A DNA stretch of 10,542 nucleotides, taken from Chloroflexota bacterium (GTDB lineage: Bacteria; Chloroflexota; Anaerolineae; UBA4142). The stretch lies in assembly GCA_023380675.1 (NCBI GenBank), contig JAMCRS010000102.1, positions 1-10,542 on the forward strand. The letters are read 5' to 3'. Below are positions 6,978-10,542 of this stretch, piece after piece. The position numbers were made by a program, and so were the translations under genes. The notes below the pieces were generated by a model. The model was not told the origin of the DNA and ran no database searches. It saw only the letters and a list, made by a program, of their open reading frames with translations. Numbering within the stretch: the stretch's first letter is position 1; every line of letters begins with the position of its first letter.

Positions 6978-7022
6978 ACTAGTTGCTGTGAGTGCACTCA
7001 CTACACTCTTCATTCAACTAGT
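6978..7022. repeat. 8+8 inverted repeat enclosing a palindrome, followed on the minus strand by a T-run
   Basis: ACTAGTTG (6978-6985) and CAACTAGT (7015-7022) are perfect inverted copies with 29 bases between them. Read on the minus strand, the stem-loop is followed at once by TTTTTATT (6977-6970), giving the layout of an intrinsic terminator, though the outer stem is AT-rich. It lies 56-100 bases before the start of the exported-protein operon, so it could be a leader attenuator or could end transcription from further upstream. AGCAA (6967-6971) and TTGCT (6983-6987) could form a competing hairpin that uses one arm of the outer stem and loops out the T-run. Confidence 0.4.
6988..7001. promoter_or_regulatory. 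14-base perfect palindrome, candidate repressor operator
   Basis: GTGAGTGCACTCAC is identical to its own reverse complement and starts 66 bases upstream of the first codon of the exported-protein operon. The half-site spacing (GTGAGTG/CACTCAC with no spacer) is like operators of dimeric helix-turn-helix repressors, for example TetR-type proteins. In RNA it could also form the inner stem (GTGAG-TGCA-CTCAC) of the larger stem-loop around it. No regulator gene is present in the window. I could not find a convincing -35/-10 pair nearby. Confidence 0.35.
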
Positions 7023-7297
7023 GGTTATTATTACTTTCTTTTGCTAACTGAATCGTCGGCAATTCCCAGTCTACCGCGAGAAAAACTCCTAACAATCAGT
7101 TTGGCAACAAGTATACCACTTGCGTGTATGGCAGTCAAGCGATTTCACGTTAAAGTTTGTTTACCTACCCAGGTTTGGTTGTATAACCACCAGAGAGCCG
7201 TCTTGAGTCTCGCAGTCGAATCTAGCCGAACTAACAAGCCCCAGGAGCGCGATACACCTGGAGCTTCGTCTCAAGTCGTGGTTCTGCCCTCATCAAT
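7023..7297. other. Gene-less stretch, nothing recognised
   Basis: This AT-richer segment lies between the operator-like palindrome and the broken reading frame to its right. One + strand frame is open from a TTG at 7041 to 7337, but it has no ribosome-binding site and no protein-like pattern. A short hairpin GGTT-GTAT-AACC and the distant pair CTTGAG/CTCAAG (7203-7208 and 7270-7275) are too weak to name. No tRNA or other RNA gene was recognised. Confidence 0.4.
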
Positions 7298-7558
7298 TCA
7301 ACGAGTGAAATCCGCGAACGCGTCTTCATGCGCGTAGAAGGCCCATTCCGCATCCCAACGTAGATTCCATTGATCCCCGGGATCGCAACATCGGTCCTTA
7401 ACCCACTCGTACCTGGCGATGCCAGAGGCGCCGTGATAGAGGAGCTAGCGCAAACGGGGAAACGCCAAGTGCGTTGGTGCCAATAGTGTGATGAGGCGAG
7501 CGCGCCACCCGGTACTCTCGATATCCTCTACAGGCCCCTCAAGCGCGCGGTAGGTTTC
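7298..7558 (-). pseudogene. Protein-like frame interrupted by one TAG, no recognised start
   Basis: Read from 7558 leftwards, one frame gives ETYRALEGPVEDIESTGW and continues to PRLR, meets a TAG at 7447-7445, then goes on in the same frame through YHGASGIARYEWVKDR and WNLRWDAEWAFYAHEDAF to a TGA at 7300-7298. Together that is 86 residues split by one stop. The Trp/Asp/Glu-rich composition and frequent G-starting codons in the second half look like true coding sequence rather than noise. No ATG, GTG or TTG start with a ribosome-binding site is seen; the frame enters from under the end of the HAD gene, where a CTG is the only candidate. TAG is used as a normal stop by three genes in this window, so recoding is unlikely. 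I do not recognise the protein; this is probably a decayed gene. Confidence 0.3.
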
Positions 7559-7560
7559 GG

Positions 7561-8184
7561 TCAGCCGGTGGCCGAGAGACCTGCGGATGCCAACGCGGCG
7601 CGTGTCGATTCCAATCCCGTGTGACGAATGCCGTTGATCCCCAGACCCTGCGCTATTTCGACGAACATCGGCCGGTCGTCGATGTACAGCACCTCGGAAG
7701 GATCGACTTGCGCGATGTCGAGCGCGATGCGAAAAATGTCCTGGTCTGGCTTTCGAAAATGAACGAAACTCGAAGAAACGAAGAAGTCGACGAACTTGCC
7801 CAGCTCGAATTTGCGGACGCGGTAAACGGTCAGCTCGCGTCCCTCGTTGCTCACCACGACGACCTTCAGCCGATGCCGCTCCTTGAGTCGCCGCACCAGG
7901 TCGATCATTTCCGGATACGCTTCGGATTGCGCGTACATGAATGATTTGAACTCGTCAACCGTGAATGGGCGCGGCTGATAGAACACGACGCGGTCCAAGT
8001 ATTCTGCCAGGGTGAGCTTGCCTTCCTCGTAGGTATCGAAAGTCAAGTGATGACGTTCGTCCATCTCGTCCTGGTCGAGCCCGAACGTCAGCGCCGCGCG
8101 CCGCCGCGCGGCCCGGTCCCAGCCGTTCGTGAGCAAGACACCGCCGATATCGAGAAACAGCGTCGTGATGCGCTGTGAAGCCAT
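7561..8184 (-). CDS. HAD-superfamily hydrolase (HAD-IA like)
   Basis: A 207-residue protein. The ATG at 8184 has AGGAG (minus strand, 8195-8191) 6 bases ahead. All four HAD motifs can be placed: FLDIGGVLL (nucleophile Asp12), VVVVSNEG (Ser112), FRKPDQDIF (Lys145) and LYIDDRP (Asp169, Asp170). A helical cap of about 75 residues sits between motifs I and II, as in the HAD-IA group. The usual DxD of motif I is DIG here (Gly14 instead of the second Asp). Relatives with DxGG or DxGN, such as the YihX-type group, still include phosphatases, so loss of activity should not be assumed. The protein is soluble, with no signal. It follows the ROK gene after 88 bases on the same strand, so it may act on a sugar phosphate made by that kinase; this is inference. 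Confidence 0.88.
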   Translation of the reverse strand: MASQRITTLFLDIGGVLLTNGWDRAARRRAALTFGLDQDEMDERHHLTFDTYEEGKLTLAEYLDRVVFYQPRPFTVDEFKSFMYAQSEAYPEMIDLVRRLKERHRLKVVVVSNEGRELTVYRVRKFELGKFVDFFVSSSFVHFRKPDQDIFRIALDIAQVDPSEVLYIDDRPMFVEIAQGLGINGIRHTGLESTRAALASAGLSATG

Positions 8185-8232
8185 TTCGGACTCCTGGGGA
8201 TAGAATGGGCAAAACCAGGCGGGTAAGGCGTT

Positions 8233-8268
8233 GCGCCGTCGCGGTCCGGCTGTGCCGCACGGCGGCGC
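8233..8268 (-). terminator. GC-rich stem-loop between ROK and HAD genes
   Basis: GCGCCG (8233-8238) pairs with CGGCGC (8263-8268), and GCGG (8241-8244) with CCGC (8255-8258) inside it. The hairpin begins 4 bases after the ROK stop on the minus strand. No T-run follows, so it may be a weak or factor-dependent terminator, an mRNA-stabilising hairpin, or simply chance in GC-rich DNA. Confidence 0.2.
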
Positions 8269-8272
8269 GCCA

Positions 8273-9265
8273 TCACGGAGCGGATCCTGCCGGGTGACCG
8301 GGTTGAACGCCGCGCAGCGCGAGGTCTGCAGCGCCGACGGCCGTCGCGTCCCCGCGCAGGTGGGCGAGGTAAACGCGCAGCGACGCGCTGGCCGCGTCGA
8401 GTGCGCGTGTGCGCACGCCGTGATCGATCTGGTCGATCAATTCAGGCATCGCCTCGATCACGCTGCCTCCCAGGATCAGGCGACATGGGTTGAACGCATT
8501 CACCAGCGTGACCGATCCGGCGACGAGCGCTTGCGCCGCGCGGTTCATCAACGTGCGTGCGAGCGGATCGACCGCGAGCGCCGCCCGGACGACAACGCGC
8601 GCGGTAACGGCGTCGACGAGTCCGCCGCTCAACTCAAGCAAAGTAGCGCCCGCCGCAGGGTCCGCCTCTATGGCGTGTTGGGCCTGGTGCGCGATCGCCC
8701 AGCCCCCGGCGAGCGCTTCTAGGCAGCCGTGGTTCCCGCAGCGGCAGAGCGGACCGTCCACTTGTATCGTCATATGCCCGAACTCCCCCGCCGCGTTGCC
8801 GCATCCCTCGAGCAGGCGGCCGTGGTTGACGACGCCGCCCCCGATGCCCGTGCCGACGAAGAGACAAATCAGGTTGTCGCAATCCTTGCCCGCGCCGTAT
8901 ACGTACTCCGCCCAGGTCGCGGCGCGAATGTCGTTTACGACCGTGACGGCAAGGCCCAAAAGCTGCGTCAAGTCTGATTGCAGCGGCACGTCCCGCCACG
9001 CGAGTCTGGGCGCAAAGCCAACGGCGCCGGTTTCGGCGTCGACCTGGCCCGGCACCCCAACGCCAACGCCGGCCGGCGGCGAGCCCACCTCCGCTGCCAG
9101 CTCCCGAACGGCGGCCACGATCTCGGCCTTGATCGCGGACGGACCTTCTTTCACTTCGGCCGGCCGCACGAGCCGCCGGCGAATCTGCCCGTCTGCGCCG
9201 ACTTGCGCGGCCTGAACGTTCGCGCCGGCCAGATCGACCCCGATCGCCCAGCGGTCTAGCGACAC
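8273..9265 (-). CDS. ROK-family protein, probable sugar kinase (glucokinase-like)
   Basis: A 330-residue protein with a GTG start at 9265 and no strong ribosome-binding site ahead of it. It starts directly with the kinase fold and has no DNA-binding N-terminus, so it is more likely a kinase than a NagC/XylR-type repressor. Visible motifs: WAIGVDLAGANVQAA (phosphate-1 loop, Asp11), VVNDIRAATWAEY (catalytic Asp112), FVGTGIGGGVV (phosphate-2), GEFGHM (Glu161, His164) and PLCRCGNHGCLEA, giving the ROK zinc site of His164, Cys174, Cys176 and Cys181. RLILGGSV near residue 262 is the adenosine-side glycine motif. The phosphate-1 loop reads D-L-A-G-A-N rather than the common D-I-G-G-T-K. The family phosphorylates glucose, N-acetylglucosamine, mannose or related sugars with ATP in the cytosol; the sugar is not determined here. 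It sits between an S41 peptidase and a HAD hydrolase on the same strand. Confidence 0.88.
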   Translation of the reverse strand: MSLDRWAIGVDLAGANVQAAQVGADGQIRRRLVRPAEVKEGPSAIKAEIVAAVRELAAEVGSPPAGVGVGVPGQVDAETGAVGFAPRLAWRDVPLQSDLTQLLGLAVTVVNDIRAATWAEYVYGAGKDCDNLICLFVGTGIGGGVVNHGRLLEGCGNAAGEFGHMTIQVDGPLCRCGNHGCLEALAGGWAIAHQAQHAIEADPAAGATLLELSGGLVDAVTARVVVRAALAVDPLARTLMNRAAQALVAGSVTLVNAFNPCRLILGGSVIEAMPELIDQIDHGVRTRALDAASASLRVYLAHLRGDATAVGAADLALRGVQPGHPAGSAP

Positions 9266-9393
9266 GGCGTTTGGCCTGACCGGTGCTCGCGCGCGGCGTG
9301 CTTCCCAATGTCCGATACTGAGAGTCGGTCGGGGTCTCCAGCTCTTGCTGAGGCCGCCAGAGGCGGTTCGATTCGGTTATCCAGTGTGGTCAT
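9256..9393 (-). CDS. Possible small ORF (45 residues) ahead of the ROK gene
   Basis: On the minus strand GGGGAG (9408-9403) stands 9 bases before an ATG at 9393. The frame runs 45 codons to a TAG and overlaps the GTG of the ROK gene by 10 bases. It begins MTTLDNRIEPPLAASARAGD and is hydrophilic, with no membrane segment and no known motif. The ROK gene lacks a good ribosome-binding site of its own, so this small frame could couple its translation. Alternatively it is a chance frame in the 251-base gap after the S41 gene. Coding is not proven. Confidence 0.3.
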   Translation of the reverse strand: MTTLDNRIEPPLAASARAGDPDRLSVSDIGKHAAREHRSGQTPCR

Positions 9394-9516
9394 CGGCGAG
9401 AACTCCCCGGATACGATGTGGGCCGCGCTTGCATCATGGCGTCGACGACGGTGCGGTCCGAGTCTGCGGTCGACGATGTAATTTCTGCACAGCGGTCGTT
9501 CGTGTGGAACGGCGCG

Positions 9517-10542
9517 TCAAGGTTTGTGCGCCGATTGAATCAACGAATCCAATGCCTGCAGCAGTTGTGCGTCACCGCTGGCTTGAAGTTGTGCCGAGGT
9601 CATGCTCCGCTCGCCGAGGGGGTCCAGCGGGGATACGCCGGCGGGCAGCGCGACCTGAACGTCCGGCGCGATTCCTTTGTGCCAGATGACCCGGCCGTTT
9701 GGCGTCAGCCACTCCTCGGTGGCCAACAAGAGAGCCGATCCGTCCGCGAGCCCGTACTGGTTCAGCACCGTGCCGGTGCCGAAGGTGATTTCGCCGTACA
9801 GTTTGGCCCGATGCGCGTCCTGGAGCGCGCCGCCCACGATCTCCGCCGCGCTGGCGGTCCCGTTATCGACCAAAACGACCAGCGGGATGTCCGGAGCTTC
9901 GCCGCCGGATTTGACGCCTACTTTGACGACCTGGCCGCGCGAGTCCTTTTCTTCCAGCACGTTGCCGCTCGAGAGGAACTGACTCGTAACCCCTATCGCT
10001 TCGTCCAATAACCCGCCCGGGTCGTTACGAAGATCGAGGACGATGCCCGTCAGGTGCTGCGCCTTGATGTCGTTCAGGTCCTTTTTGAGCTCTTCCGTGA
10101 CACCGTTGCTGAACGCGGCCAACTTGACGTGGGCGATAGTGGTCCCGGGGAGCTGCTGCCACGTTAGATTCTCCAGAGCGATCTTGGCGCGGACGATCGT
10201 TACGTCTTGCGCGACGCTCCCTTTGGACGGATCGGCGATCGTCAGTGTCACGTAAGTGCCGGCAGGGCCGAGAACGTGAGTGACGACTTCACTCGGGGTG
10301 AGGCCGGTTACGTCCATTCCATCTACTTTGAGTAGGATGTCGCCGGCGTGCAGGCCGGCGCGCTGCGCGGGCGAGTTTTCGAATGTGATGACGATGACGA
10401 TGTGACTGTCTTGTGAGCCTATTTCGGCGCCGATTCCCTCGAACTGACCCTGGTCGAAGTTGCTTTCCTGCTTGACCATATCAGGAGTCAAGAAACGACT
10501 GTGCCCCGTGTCTCCCAGCGCGTCCGTCATCCCTCCGATCGC
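9517..10542 (-). CDS. S41-family (C-terminal-processing type) peptidase with PDZ domain, 5' end outside window; catalytic Lys replaced
   Basis: The frame is still open at the right edge, where AIGGMTDALGDTGHSRFLTP matches the conserved N-terminal block of C-terminal-processing peptidases; so the true start and any signal peptide lie beyond 10542. Counting from the Met at 10530: residues about 30-100 are a PDZ domain (FEGIGAEIG, ENSPAQRAGLHAGDILLKVDG), which binds substrate C-termini. The S41 core follows, with GIVLDLRNDPGG (162-173), NGTASAAEIVGGALQD holding Ser227 and Glu230, and LYGEITFGTGTVLNQ. In the family the general-base Lys is in FGKG exactly 25 residues after the Ser (Ser430/Lys455 in E. 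coli Tsp); here that residue is Thr252. DGSALLLATEEWLTPNGR and GIAPDVQV complete the family pattern. The protein is probably exported or membrane-attached, as is usual for the family. It may be inactive, or may use another residue. Confidence 0.88.
   Translation of the reverse strand, partial: AIGGMTDALGDTGHSRFLTPDMVKQESNFDQGQFEGIGAEIGSQDSHIVIVITFENSPAQRAGLHAGDILLKVDGMDVTGLTPSEVVTHVLGPAGTYVTLTIADPSKGSVAQDVTIVRAKIALENLTWQQLPGTTIAHVKLAAFSNGVTEELKKDLNDIKAQHLTGIVLDLRNDPGGLLDEAIGVTSQFLSSGNVLEEKDSRGQVVKVGVKSGGEAPDIPLVVLVDNGTASAAEIVGGALQDAHRAKLYGEITFGTGTVLNQYGLADGSALLLATEEWLTPNGRVIWHKGIAPDVQVALPAGVSPLDPLGERSMTSAQLQASGDAQLLQALDSLIQSAHKP

Noticed and set aside
6978..7022. Integron attC-like site (GTTGAAT fits the GTTRRRY core)
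   Set aside because: The opposite core consensus does not occur at the other end of the stem, and no integrase or cassette array is present.
4839..7478. GCGTTGG repeated near both edges of the lower-GC segment as a possible target-site duplication
   Set aside because: Seven bases shared in GC-rich DNA is close to chance, the copies are not at clear junctions, and no transposase or integrase was found.
8490..9215. 241-codon + strand frame opposite the ROK gene
   Set aside because: The ROK motifs on the minus strand are unmistakable. This translation is Ser/Ala/Pro/Thr-rich and shows no domain pattern.

Overview
The window looks like bacterial chromosome from a high-GC organism. Coding is dense, Shine-Dalgarno sites are good, and genes overlap or abut within each strand. 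The best taxonomic guess is Chloroflexota or a relative. It rests on an S41 peptidase carrying a Thr-for-Lys active-site variant and on an exported beta-rich protein, both of which resemble proteins I remember from that phylum. No search was possible, so the assignment is weak.

Left part (1-4775, + strand): five tightly packed genes form one apparent operon. They are the end of a metallo-beta-lactamase-fold hydrolase, a C_GCAxxG_C_C-type cysteine-rich protein, a CocE/NonD (alpha/beta, PF02129-type) hydrolase, an isochorismatase-like cysteine hydrolase, and a 12-helix permease resembling NCS1 cytosine/purine transporters. The last two overlap by 8 bases. The frame after the permease reads like the first residues of a nitrilase-superfamily protein, but it lacks a normal start codon and breaks off after about 25 residues. 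A transporter with several C-N or ester hydrolases suggests uptake and hydrolysis of a small amide, ureide or ester. The substrate is unknown.

Middle part (about 4860-7297): base composition is visibly lower in GC (hand counts of single 60-base lines: 53% at 6001 and 40% at 6961, against 73% at 8701). It holds a two-gene minus-strand operon for two exported proteins of unknown function. Upstream of that operon is a 14-base perfect palindrome nested in an 8+8 inverted repeat and followed, on the minus strand, by a T-run. The truncated gene at its left edge and a broken reading frame at its right edge (7298-7558) suggest inserted or rearranged DNA.

Right part (7561-10542, - strand): transcribed right to left, it contains an S41-family peptidase that runs off the window, a possible 45-residue small ORF, a ROK-family sugar kinase or regulator-type protein, and a HAD-superfamily hydrolase. 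In the S41 protein the catalytic Ser and the Glu three residues later are kept, but the residue exactly 25 after the Ser, where the family has its general-base Lys, is Thr.

The most interesting items are the Lys-less S41 protein, the unknown exported pair with its structured leader, and the interrupted hydrolase/permease cluster.
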